A stretch of 33,557 nt of DNA, taken from Pseudomonas folii. GTDB lineage: Bacteria; Pseudomonadota; Gammaproteobacteria; Pseudomonadales; Pseudomonadaceae. The notes beneath the pieces are model-generated. The model was not told the origin of the DNA and ran no database searches. It worked only from the letters and a program-made list of their open reading frames with translations. The stretch lies in the NCBI RefSeq assembly GCF_014357575.1, contig NZ_JACONW010000059.1, positions 1 to 33,557 on the forward strand, in the 5' to 3' direction. Shown piece after piece: positions 8,537 to 16,316 of this stretch; positions within the stretch are counted from its first letter, which is position 1; each line of letters begins with the position of its first letter. The position numbers were made by a program, and so were the translations under genes.

Positions 8537-11500
8537 TTATTTTTTCATCTCTGACATGAGGTCGGGATGGATAGCGAAGTACTTGCATTGTTCGCCCGAT
8601 GGATCGAGGTCCACCGCCGGGAAGTCGCCGCTTTCGCCAAACACCGGGAAGCGCACCTCATACACGCTGGCTTCGTGCTGCCCCTTTGAAGTGATGGGGC
8701 CCAGCTGAATTGAGAGCACGATGTCAGTGTGGCTGGGCTGGTCTGAATTGATAAGGCCGCGCACATCTGTCAACTCCACAATCAGGGGGTTTAGCGCCTT
8801 GATGTGCAGACGATCCTCCAAGGCGGTGCCCAAGGGGCTCCAGCGCTCTGGCCTGCCAATGAGGCTTAACAATTGATAGCCGCCAATGTTGAGCACGCTA
8901 GCGCTGGCATGACTGCCAAGAGGTTTTGTCAGTTCAGCAGCAAACAGTGTTGGGAAATGCAGTAAGAACCGTCGAGGTGTGTCACCGCTGCTCGGGATGA
9001 TTTGCATACGTGGGGCTTGGTAATGCGCGCGCAGCTCCTTCAAATAATGAGCAAGAGGTAAAGAAAGACACAGGTCGGAGTCCTGACCTTGGGCCCATGG
9101 TGTGCTCAGGAGCCAGCGATCGTGCCGGCTGAGGTTGTTGCGGTTGAAGTACCAACTGCCGGACAGCTCCAGGGCAGTAAACAAAATCCCTGCCAGGTTA
9201 AAACGTAAAAATACTGTAGACAGGCGCACACCTGCAGCCGCCCAAGCGGCTGTTCTCGCGGCGGTTCCAGCTTCGGCAGCAAGAACATGGCGGAAGGCTT
9301 GAATTGTTTGGGCAAAACCATAGCTGTTGCTGGCCAGAAAGCCGCTATTGCCCAGCATGCTGATGGTGGCCCCAACCTGCGCCTCTTTGTTGCCGCTACG
9401 AACTGAGTCTTGCCAATTTTTATGGGAACTCGCAAGGCTCATAGTGGCAGCAATGATCCCTGCGACGTAGCCCACCATTCCAAGGCCAATATGCAATTTC
9501 CCCATTTGCACATGAACACCGAGCAGTTCAGCTTTCTTGAAGTTTTTCGCCAGCTCTGCGGCATGGGCGCTGAGTGCTGTATCGGCAATGCCTTGAGCTG
9601 CACCAAGTCCAGCCGCAGCAGTTGCAAATAGGCTGCTGGTAAATGCTGTCAGTTGTCTTTGTTTTTCCGGGCCAGAGAAGGTCTCTCTAGTCACCACAAC
9701 CAAATTCACCGCCTGCGCCACAAACACCAATAACCCAGCCCCATCCCCGAGCAGCCCGGCCTTCGGTGCCACCGTCACGCCCTTTCGATAACTCTCCAGC
9801 ACCGACTGAACCTCCCGATGCTGTTGCGCAGGGAACACCAACGCCAACCCCGGTTTGCCGGGTGACGCGGATTGCAGGTGAGTCGAGTCGGTTGGCAGGT
9901 CAGTAACGGGGCTCATGGCCTTGGCCAATTGTTGTTCCAGTTCGGCCAGGGACTGTTGGGTGGTTTGCCGTTGCTCCTTGAACCAATTGGCATCGGAGCT
10001 CCGATGCCAGGAAGGATCAGCGGCCTTGCGCTCGCGGGACATGCTGGTCAAGGTGCGCAGACGATCACGATGCTGCTGCACGGCCTTGACCGTCTTGCCA
10101 AGGTTTTGCAGGTCTTCGGCGCTGGCCACCTGGAACGTCACGTTCTCGCGCCGCGCTGCATCAAGGATCGCAACGCCCGCTGCCTTGGGCAGGCTGCGAA
10201 ACAGCGCCTCCATGTCCGGCAACTGGCCTTTTTCCATCTGCTGCAAGAAAGCCTGCACCGCCTGTTGAATGCCCATCTGCAAGGCTGGAGCCAGCGTGCC
10301 CCAGGCAGCCGTGAGATTGACTTGAGAGGCGGGCGATAGCCGCCCGGTGTCGAGCACCAGGCCCGCCCCCCAGTGTTTGAGGCGTTCCAGCCATTGCGGT
10401 GCATCCTTGAAAAACAGCCAGCTGGCGTTGGTGAAGGCGGCGAACTGCACGCCCAGCTCGGTTTGTGCGCTCAACGGCGCGGCGTAGAACATGGGTCGGG
10501 ACATGGCCGGGTTGTTGTTCAGCCAATCCAGAACTGAATCAACGGCTTTGTCGCTTCGGCAGATGTCTTTCAGACAGGCGTATTCGGTGAGCAGGGCGTG
10601 ATCAACCTGCTCGCTGTCTTCGATGTCGTAATACCAAATGGCGCGATGCAGGCGGTTTTTGGTCAGTAAGTCGGTACGATCCTGGGTGATCTGTTCCAGT
10701 AGCTCGTTCAGCGGCTGCAGGATTGCCCGTTGCTTCTTGAGAAAGGCATCCATGCGCGGCCGGTCGATCAAGTCATTGATGCCGCGCTGGCCGAATTTGG
10801 CACCGTAGAGAGCGTCTTCAGTGGGTTTGTTCATCTGGCGATACAGCTTCCAGAGGGTTTTGCGATGCCGGGCGATGAAGGCCGGGCTGGTGCCGACGAA
10901 ACGTTGTTCGAGTTGATATTGCTGAATGGTACCGGCACGTGCCTCGATACCATCGTCCATGCTCAGCCTGTCCGGTTTGGCTTCGTCGAGGCGTACCTGC
11001 AGCTCTTCAGGTTTATTGGGATCATTGAAATAGGCCCCCGCTTCCTGACGGTTATCCTGGCTCATCACCTCTCGCAACGTATTGCGGGTCTGAGTGCGCT
11101 CAGGATCGGGCAGGGTTTCCAGATCATCAAGCAAGGCTTTGAGCGTCCGGTCCTGTTTAGCGCGTTTGTTCAGATCCTCCTCGTTAATCTGAGTAAGAGA
11201 TTCGATGTAGCAGCCCAGCAAATAGTCGCGCTCGACCTCGCCCTGCTGACTCAGCGCCCACTTGTCGATCTGACCGACCACCTGGTCTTGATACTGCGCG
11301 AGGTCACGCATAACCCCGACGTCATCTCGAACTGCCAGGAACAGAAAGTCACGCTTGTGAGCCGTGGTGATCTGGCTGGTGAACTCTTCAAGAATGGTCT
11401 GGCGATACAGCGGTGTGTGTTCCCAGGCGTAGGGAATCTTCGTCGAATTATCGTCAGATTTGTCCGCCCAGCTGCCGCTGCTTTCGGCCAGCCACACCGC

Positions 11501-12043
11501 CATCTTCCGGTCGTCGATCAGGTCCCGCGCATCGCCGCGCTGAATATTTTCGAAGCTGACACGCTGCAGGAAGTAGTCACGCTCGGTAGCGACCTTTATG
11601 ACCTGAGCACATTTGAACGCCGTCCACTGGACCTCCGAAAAAGAAACATGCAGCACGCTGCAGCGAGAGAACGCCAAGGCGGGATCAGCCTCGATGACAT
11701 CCGGTCGACGGTCCTTGGTGACCTGATCACCTTTGAACAACAGCGCAGTCACGGAGCCATTTGCTATCTGGTACTCGTGCAAAAAGCCGGTGGCGCTGTC
11801 GATGATGTACAGAAAACCATCGCGCAGCAGGCGAAACCCCAAGGGCAAAGCCTGCAACGTGTACGGCATGGCGATTTCAATAGAGGGATCTAGGTCTTCT
11901 ACCAGCCCATAACGCACCGGTAACAATTGCAGGGTCTGACTCATCAGCGGACAGAATCCGCCAGCATCGGGCGCGTCGGCGGGTTGAGCCCTGCCGACCA
12001 GGTTGGCCATGTGGCCACGCGGTGTCATTTGGGATTGGGTCAT
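8537..12043 (-). CDS. VasX-like type VI secretion effector (BTH_I2691-type)
   Basis: 1168 residues. The N-terminal ~300 residues resemble the VasX N-terminal region: GGFCPLMSQTLQLLPVRYGLV, then LGFRLLRDGFLYIIDSATG at ~68-86. A long charged, helical middle follows (300-740). A hydrophobic block at ~760-985 contains several membrane-prone segments (GAGLLVFVAQAVNLVVV, LGMVGYVAGIIAATMSLASS, FNLAGILFTALELSGSWYF). A soluble tail of ~180 residues ends in SEMKK. Known VasX is a colicin-like membrane-disrupting effector secreted with VgrG, so pore formation is the family-based expectation. No vgrG, PAAR or chaperone gene is nearby; this is an orphan effector locus. The ATG at 12043 has a strong AAGGAG. 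It is the first gene of a three-gene minus-strand unit. Confidence 0.85.
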   Translation of the reverse strand: MTQSQMTPRGHMANLVGRAQPADAPDAGGFCPLMSQTLQLLPVRYGLVEDLDPSIEIAMPYTLQALPLGFRLLRDGFLYIIDSATGFLHEYQIANGSVTALLFKGDQVTKDRRPDVIEADPALAFSRCSVLHVSFSEVQWTAFKCAQVIKVATERDYFLQRVSFENIQRGDARDLIDDRKMAVWLAESSGSWADKSDDNSTKIPYAWEHTPLYRQTILEEFTSQITTAHKRDFLFLAVRDDVGVMRDLAQYQDQVVGQIDKWALSQQGEVERDYLLGCYIESLTQINEEDLNKRAKQDRTLKALLDDLETLPDPERTQTRNTLREVMSQDNRQEAGAYFNDPNKPEELQVRLDEAKPDRLSMDDGIEARAGTIQQYQLEQRFVGTSPAFIARHRKTLWKLYRQMNKPTEDALYGAKFGQRGINDLIDRPRMDAFLKKQRAILQPLNELLEQITQDRTDLLTKNRLHRAIWYYDIEDSEQVDHALLTEYACLKDICRSDKAVDSVLDWLNNNPAMSRPMFYAAPLSAQTELGVQFAAFTNASWLFFKDAPQWLERLKHWGAGLVLDTGRLSPASQVNLTAAWGTLAPALQMGIQQAVQAFLQQMEKGQLPDMEALFRSLPKAAGVAILDAARRENVTFQVASAEDLQNLGKTVKAVQQHRDRLRTLTSMSRERKAADPSWHRSSDANWFKEQRQTTQQSLAELEQQLAKAMSPVTDLPTDSTHLQSASPGKPGLALVFPAQQHREVQSVLESYRKGVTVAPKAGLLGDGAGLLVFVAQAVNLVVVTRETFSGPEKQRQLTAFTSSLFATAAAGLGAAQGIADTALSAHAAELAKNFKKAELLGVHVQMGKLHIGLGMVGYVAGIIAATMSLASSHKNWQDSVRSGNKEAQVGATISMLGNSGFLASNSYGFAQTIQAFRHVLAAEAGTAARTAAWAAAGVRLSTVFLRFNLAGILFTALELSGSWYFNRNNLSRHDRWLLSTPWAQGQDSDLCLSLPLAHYLKELRAHYQAPRMQIIPSSGDTPRRFLLHFPTLFAAELTKPLGSHASASVLNIGGYQLLSLIGRPERWSPLGTALEDRLHIKALNPLIVELTDVRGLINSDQPSHTDIVLSIQLGPITSKGQHEASVYEVRFPVFGESGDFPAVDLDPSGEQCKYFAIHPDLMSEMKK

Positions 12044-12356
12044 GCAGGCTCCTTGCCGTGGGCTGGCGAATAGAGGCCAGGGTCCAGATGGCGGAGCACT
12101 TAATACCTAAGCCGACCCTGAGCGAGAGGCGGGAGAGTGGCTGATGAGCGACGGGCGCTCAATGCATGGAAGGCGGTTTGGGAAATGCCCTACAGAAAAT
12201 GTCGTAAGTTTTTCGGCGCGGGAGGTCGATCTACCGGTTCTGGTCAGGAACAATGTGCCCCCGTTAAAACCAGTCCTACGGAGTGGGGTACGTCTGTAGC
12301 AGCGGAGGTGTCTCTAAAACATTCGCGGCATAGGTTTTTCAGATCTGCAGTAATCT
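12044..12356. other. 313-base intergenic region upstream of the effector gene
   Basis: Holds the leader and presumably the promoter of the effector gene (AAGGAG just upstream of its start). I see no convincing -35/-10 or sigma-54 element, no repeat pair and no credible gene. The open frame on the plus strand (12137-12520) runs into the antisense of the Sel1-repeat gene and has no family resemblance. Confidence 0.5.
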
Positions 12357-12905
12357 CTAAGGCAGCGGAGCAAACGGCGTACGGCCTTCAGCTGTCTGCA
12401 ACTCCAGCAAATATTTGCGGAAAATCTGTCCCAGTACCTGAGTGGCGACTTCGAGCTCGTCGCGCTGCATGTGCTCGGCGACTTCGTCTGCGGCGTCCAG
12501 AGCGTCTTCGGAGCCGTTGACCGAGGCCATCTTCAGCACGATGTACGCCTGAACATTGTTGGCCTGCACGCCTTCGCCCTTGGAGAACATCAAACCGAGC
12601 TGATACTGCGCCTGCGCATGACCCTGCAGCGAAGCCTGCTCGAAATAACCAAGTGCTTTGGGCAAGTCTTGTGGCGCGTGTTTACCGTCGTAGTAAAACT
12701 CGCCCAACTCGTATTGTGCTTGCGCATCCCCGGACTGTGCCGCTTGCTCACACGCCGAAAGCGCCGCAGGCAGGTTGTCTGGCTGGGTATTGAGGGTGCA
12801 ACGACCCACCGCTGGGATTAACAACGAGTTGCCGCCTGCATTCGCCAGCAGGGGATGAATAAGCAACAGGCAGCCCAATGCAAGGGTGCGGCCGGTGCGG
12901 TTCAT
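12357..12905 (-). CDS. Secreted Sel1-repeat (TPR-like) protein
   Basis: 182 residues with an N-terminal signal peptide (MNRTGRTLALGCLLLIHPLLANA, cleavage probably after ANA). At least two Sel1-like repeats follow: CEQAAQSGDAQAQYELGEFY at ~52-71 and FEQASLQGHAQAQYQLGLMF at ~88-107, plus a third degenerate unit (VQAYIVLKMASVNG). Such repeats are protein-binding helices, so a periplasmic scaffold role is likely, with no known partner. It lies between the effector island and hemL and reads the same way as both. Confidence 0.85.
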   Translation of the reverse strand: MNRTGRTLALGCLLLIHPLLANAGGNSLLIPAVGRCTLNTQPDNLPAALSACEQAAQSGDAQAQYELGEFYYDGKHAPQDLPKALGYFEQASLQGHAQAQYQLGLMFSKGEGVQANNVQAYIVLKMASVNGSEDALDAADEVAEHMQRDELEVATQVLGQIFRKYLLELQTAEGRTPFAPLP

Positions 12906-13063
12906 GGGAATCGACTTACCTCTGAAAAAGGTGCGGGCGTGCCCGTCCAGCTAAACGTGCTGGCTGCGCATTATGAAATAAGCGAGGCCAACCTTACAAA
13001 GTCTTTACTGTTTTTCTGCTGCGCGGGGCTGAAAAGCCCGGTTTTGCGGGGTGCGGTATGCCC

Positions 13064-13132
13064 GGTAGGAGCTAACTTGTTGGCGAGACGGTGTATCAGA
13101 GATACCGTCTCGTCAACAAGTTAGCTCCTACC
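13064..13132. repeat. REP/BIME inverted pair (GTAGGAGCTAACTTGTTGGCGAGACGGT type)
   Basis: Long arms (GGTAGGAGCTAACTTGTTGG and its near-complement) with only a short spacer form an almost continuous hairpin between hemL and the Sel1-repeat gene. It is the same family as 4063-4144. It sits 17 bases after the hemL stop and may act as the 3' boundary of that transcript. Confidence 0.87.
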
Positions 13133-13148
13133 AGGGTTCATGCCGCCC

Positions 13149-14432
13149 TTATTTCAGCGCCGCAAACGCCTTTTCTGCCGCATCCAGCGTCAACTTCAAC
13201 TCTTCTTCGCCATGGGCAATAGAGGTGAAGCCTGCTTCGAAGGCACTTGGTGACAGGTAAACGCCGCCTTCGAGCATCAAGTGGAAGAAGCGCTTGAAGC
13301 GCTCGGCGTCGCTGGTCATGACGTCGTTGAAGGTGACAATTTCTTTGGCTTCGCTGAAATACAGACCGAACATGCCGCCCGCTTGAGTCGTCACGAATGG
13401 AATGCCGGCTGCATCGGCGCGTTGTTGCAGGCCTTCGAGCAGGCGACGGGTGAAGTCGCTCAGTTCGTCATGGAAGCCCGGACGGCTGATCAGGCGCAAG
13501 GTGGTCAGGCCGGCGGCCATGGCCAGCGGGTTACCCGACAGTGTGCCAGCCTGATAAACCGGGCCCAGCGGGGCGATGTACGACATGATTTCGCGTTTGC
13601 CGCCAAAGCAGCCAACCGGCATGCCGCCGCCAATGATCTTGCCAAAGGTGCTCAGGTCTGGAGTTACGCCGTAATAAGCCTGCGCGCCACCGAGGGCCAC
13701 GCGGAAACCGGTCATGACTTCGTCAAAAATCAGCACTACGCCATGCTCATCGCACAATGCACGCAGACCTTGCAGATAACCCGGGGCAGGCGGTACGCAG
13801 TTCATGTTGCCCGCAACCGGCTCGACGATGATGCACGCGACTTCCTGACCCACTTCAGCCAGCAGCGCTTTAACGGCGTCCAGATCATTGAACGGCACGG
13901 TCAGCGTGTGTTTGGCGAATGCCGCGGGTACGCCCGGCGAGCTTGGCACGCCGAGGGTCAGTGCGCCGGAACCCGCTTTGACCAGCAGGCTGTCAGAGTG
14001 GCCGTGGTAGCAGCCCTCGAACTTGATGATGCTGTCGCGACCGGTAAAACCACGGGCCAGACGAATGGCGCTCATGGTGGCTTCGGTGCCAGAACTGACC
14101 ATGCGGACCATCTCCATCGACGGCACGATGGAGCAGACCAGATCGGCCATTTCGGTTTCCATGGCGGTTGGCGCGCCATAGGACAAACCGTGTTCCAGCT
14201 GACTGCGCACGGCATCCAGCACTTCCGGGTGGCTATGGCCGAGGATCATCGGACCCCACGAGCCAACGTAGTCGACATAGCGCTTGTCGTCTTCGTCAGT
14301 CACGTAAGCACCGGCCGCGTGCTTGAAGAACAGCGGCGTGCCACCAACGCTTTTGAAGGCGCGCACCGGCGAGTTCACGCCACCGGGAATGTGTTTTTGA
14401 GCATTGGCGAACAGGGTTTCAGAGCGGGACAT
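13149..14432 (-). CDS. hemL: Glutamate-1-semialdehyde 2,1-aminomutase
   Basis: PLP enzyme converting glutamate-1-semialdehyde to 5-aminolevulinate, the committed precursor of haem and other tetrapyrroles. The 427-residue length is standard. The PLP lysine is Lys265 in STFGKIIGGGMPVG. The aspartate that pairs with the pyridine nitrogen is in IFDEVMTGFR (~236-245). The phosphate-binding SSGTEATMSAIRLARG is at ~113-128. It is the third gene after thiD and thiE on the minus strand, 41 bases from thiE, the usual Pseudomonas arrangement. The start at 14432 is preceded by AAGAGA. Confidence 0.98.
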   Translation of the reverse strand: MSRSETLFANAQKHIPGGVNSPVRAFKSVGGTPLFFKHAAGAYVTDEDDKRYVDYVGSWGPMILGHSHPEVLDAVRSQLEHGLSYGAPTAMETEMADLVCSIVPSMEMVRMVSSGTEATMSAIRLARGFTGRDSIIKFEGCYHGHSDSLLVKAGSGALTLGVPSSPGVPAAFAKHTLTVPFNDLDAVKALLAEVGQEVACIIVEPVAGNMNCVPPAPGYLQGLRALCDEHGVVLIFDEVMTGFRVALGGAQAYYGVTPDLSTFGKIIGGGMPVGCFGGKREIMSYIAPLGPVYQAGTLSGNPLAMAAGLTTLRLISRPGFHDELSDFTRRLLEGLQQRADAAGIPFVTTQAGGMFGLYFSEAKEIVTFNDVMTSDAERFKRFFHLMLEGGVYLSPSAFEAGFTSIAHGEEELKLTLDAAEKAFAALK

Positions 14433-14473
14433 AAGTGAGTCTCTTACGTAATCGAAATAAGGGTCGGGCGCGA

Positions 14474-15100
14474 TCAGCGTCTGGAAAGCAAGGCGTTGAA
14501 GGCGCGGGCGCGGCGGGTGACTTCCTGAGTATTTTCGGCACCGAACAGGCCATGCACCACGGCCAACAGGTCAGCACCGTGCTCCACCAGTTGCGGAGCG
14601 TTTTCCAGGGTGATGCCACCGATGACGGCGATCGGCATGTTGAAGCGAGCGCGGGCCTGAGCCAGAACGTCCAGCTCAATAGCGGGGGCGTCAGGTTTGG
14701 TTGTCGAGTTGAAGAAACGTCCGAAAGCGAGATACGTCGCCCCGTCGGCCTTGGCTTTTTCAGCCATTGCGAGGCTGCCATGGCAGGTGGCGCCGACAAT
14801 GGCCTTATGGCCCAACAGCGCGCGGGCATCGGTCAGTGAGCCATCGGTCTGGCCCATGTGCACGCCAACACCCAGGCGAGCGGCAACCTCGGCGTCATCA
14901 TTGATGATCAAGCGGGTCCGGTACTGCTCGCAAAGCCTCAGCAGTGCCGTGGCTTCGCGCAGACGATGGGTTTCATCGCCCGATTTGTCACGGTACTGCA
15001 GCAGGGTGACGCCGCCATCAAGGGCAGCCTGGACGTAAGACAGGAATTTACCAGCCAACAGGCGACTGTCGGTAACGGCATACAAGCCACGTAGTTTCAT
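14474..15100 (-). CDS. thiE: Thiamine-phosphate synthase
   Basis: Couples HMP-pyrophosphate with the thiazole phosphate to make thiamine monophosphate. The ATG at 15100 was chosen (208 residues, MKLRGLYAVTD), because the longer frame upstream is family-unlike. The TIM-barrel motifs are present: LLQYRDKSGDE (pyrophosphate/HMP binding), LIINDDAEVAARLGVGVHMGQ, and FGRFFNSTTKPDAP followed by AVIGGITLENAP for the thiazole phosphate. It lies 23 bases after thiD, so they form one unit. No TPP riboswitch is visible ahead of the pair. Confidence 0.96.
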   Translation of the reverse strand: MKLRGLYAVTDSRLLAGKFLSYVQAALDGGVTLLQYRDKSGDETHRLREATALLRLCEQYRTRLIINDDAEVAARLGVGVHMGQTDGSLTDARALLGHKAIVGATCHGSLAMAEKAKADGATYLAFGRFFNSTTKPDAPAIELDVLAQARARFNMPIAVIGGITLENAPQLVEHGADLLAVVHGLFGAENTQEVTRRARAFNALLSRR

Positions 15101-15123
15101 AGAAAAAGCCTCATCACGTGGCG

Positions 15124-15921
15124 TTACGAACAGAAATCCAGGGGCAGGCGACGAGGAACAAATTGTCCTTTGCCCAGCTGTTCGGCATCGCGCAGCGTGC
15201 GCCAAGTGTAGTCGAGCGCGGTCTGCACGGCGCTGATCAGGTTTTCGCCCTGAGCCAGTCGGCCTGCAAGGGCGCTGGCCAGCGTGCAGCCGGAGCCGTG
15301 ATAGCTGCCAGGCAGACGCTGGCAGATGAAGGTGCGTGTTTCACCGCCACGGATATAGAGACGGTTGTGGACTTCCACCTCATCGCCATGGCCGCCGGTG
15401 ATCAACAGATGCTCGCAAAATGGCAACAACTTCTCGGCGCATTCGTCGGCCGTGCCTTCCGGCAGCTCGGCCAGAATCCGGGCTTCCGGCAGATTGGGCG
15501 TCGCAATGGTTGCCAGCGGCAGCAAACGCTCACGCATGGCGTAGCCGACCTCATCCTTACCCAGCCGTCCACCGCCGCCCGCGCGTAATACCGGGTCGCA
15601 GACCATTGGCAGGTGTGGATGCGCTTCAAGCAGCCCCACAACGGTATCAACCATTTCCAGCGAGCCGAGCATGCCCAGTTTCACGGCGGCGACAGTCGAG
15701 TCGTTGAGTACGGCGTTGGCTTGTGCCAGTACCCATTCGCGGTCCAGCACCCTGAAGTCAGTGACATTAACGGTGTCTTGAACGGTCAAGGCGGTGATTG
15801 CCGGGGCCGCGTGGCAACCCTGGGCGAGCAGTGCTTCTATATCTGCTTGCAGACCGGCACCACCACTTGGATCGTGGCCGGAGAGGCAGAGGACAACAGG
15901 GCGGGAGCTATAGATATTCAT
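15124..15921 (-). CDS. thiD: Hydroxymethylpyrimidine (phosphate) kinase
   Basis: Ribokinase-fold enzyme that phosphorylates HMP and HMP-phosphate for thiamine synthesis. It is 265 residues from the ATG at 15921 (MNIYSSRPVVLCLSGHDPSGG). The frame is open to an ATG at 15981, but the additional 20 residues do not belong to the family. The substrate site GHDPSGGAGLQADIEA is at ~15-30. The anion-hole and ATP motif GSYHGSGCTLASALAG is near the C-terminus. It is the first gene of thiD-thiE-hemL and divergent from the LadS-like kinase across a 395-base gap. Confidence 0.95.
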   Translation of the reverse strand: MNIYSSRPVVLCLSGHDPSGGAGLQADIEALLAQGCHAAPAITALTVQDTVNVTDFRVLDREWVLAQANAVLNDSTVAAVKLGMLGSLEMVDTVVGLLEAHPHLPMVCDPVLRAGGGGRLGKDEVGYAMRERLLPLATIATPNLPEARILAELPEGTADECAEKLLPFCEHLLITGGHGDEVEVHNRLYIRGGETRTFICQRLPGSYHGSGCTLASALAGRLAQGENLISAVQTALDYTWRTLRDAEQLGKGQFVPRRLPLDFCS

Positions 15922-16316
15922 GGTGCGCGAGCTTACCACTAAACTTTTTTTGGCACCGCTCAGCGGACTCGGAATTTTCATACAGCTGATAGAGATTCTG
16001 AGACGGTATTCAGCGGATGAATTTACTGCATAAAAACCTAGACCTGTCTGTAAGTGCCGAGATAGAGCCTTCCAGGAGTTTTAACAAATTAATGCATAAG
16101 ACCATTAGGCGGCTATGCTTTAAAGCGTTGGCATGAAATAGTGATGGCACTAACCCGGTACCGCTGTGTGAGTAAGCAGGCCTGAGCGAACAGGCCCGTA
16201 TTGAGATGGTTGTTTCAGTCTGTCTGGAGCTACTCTAAAAAATCAGGAATCGCAGAAAGCGTCGCTCCAATGGAAGGGGGACAGCGACGTCAACTGACGG
16301 ATCTATCCGGGGCTTT
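15922..16316. other. 395-base divergent intergenic region between thiD and the sensor kinase gene
   Basis: Must contain the promoters of the thiD operon and the kinase gene, but I cannot fix convincing hexamers for either. The central part (~16020-16130) is AT-richer than its surroundings. A small perfect hairpin (GGCCTG/CAGGCC, 16179-16184 with 16191-16196) has no U-tract. A CTGAGA reminiscent of a TPP-riboswitch box occurs at about 15997, but on the wrong strand for thiD and without the partner motif. Confidence 0.45.

Noticed and set aside
4063..13132. Recurring palindromes considered as a CRISPR array
   Set aside because: The repeats are dispersed singly between genes, have inverted paired arms and several families, and there are no regular spacers or cas genes.
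15982..16020. CTGAGA resembling a TPP-riboswitch box upstream of thiD
   Set aside because: It is on the plus strand, opposite to thiD, and no matching second conserved box or stem is present.
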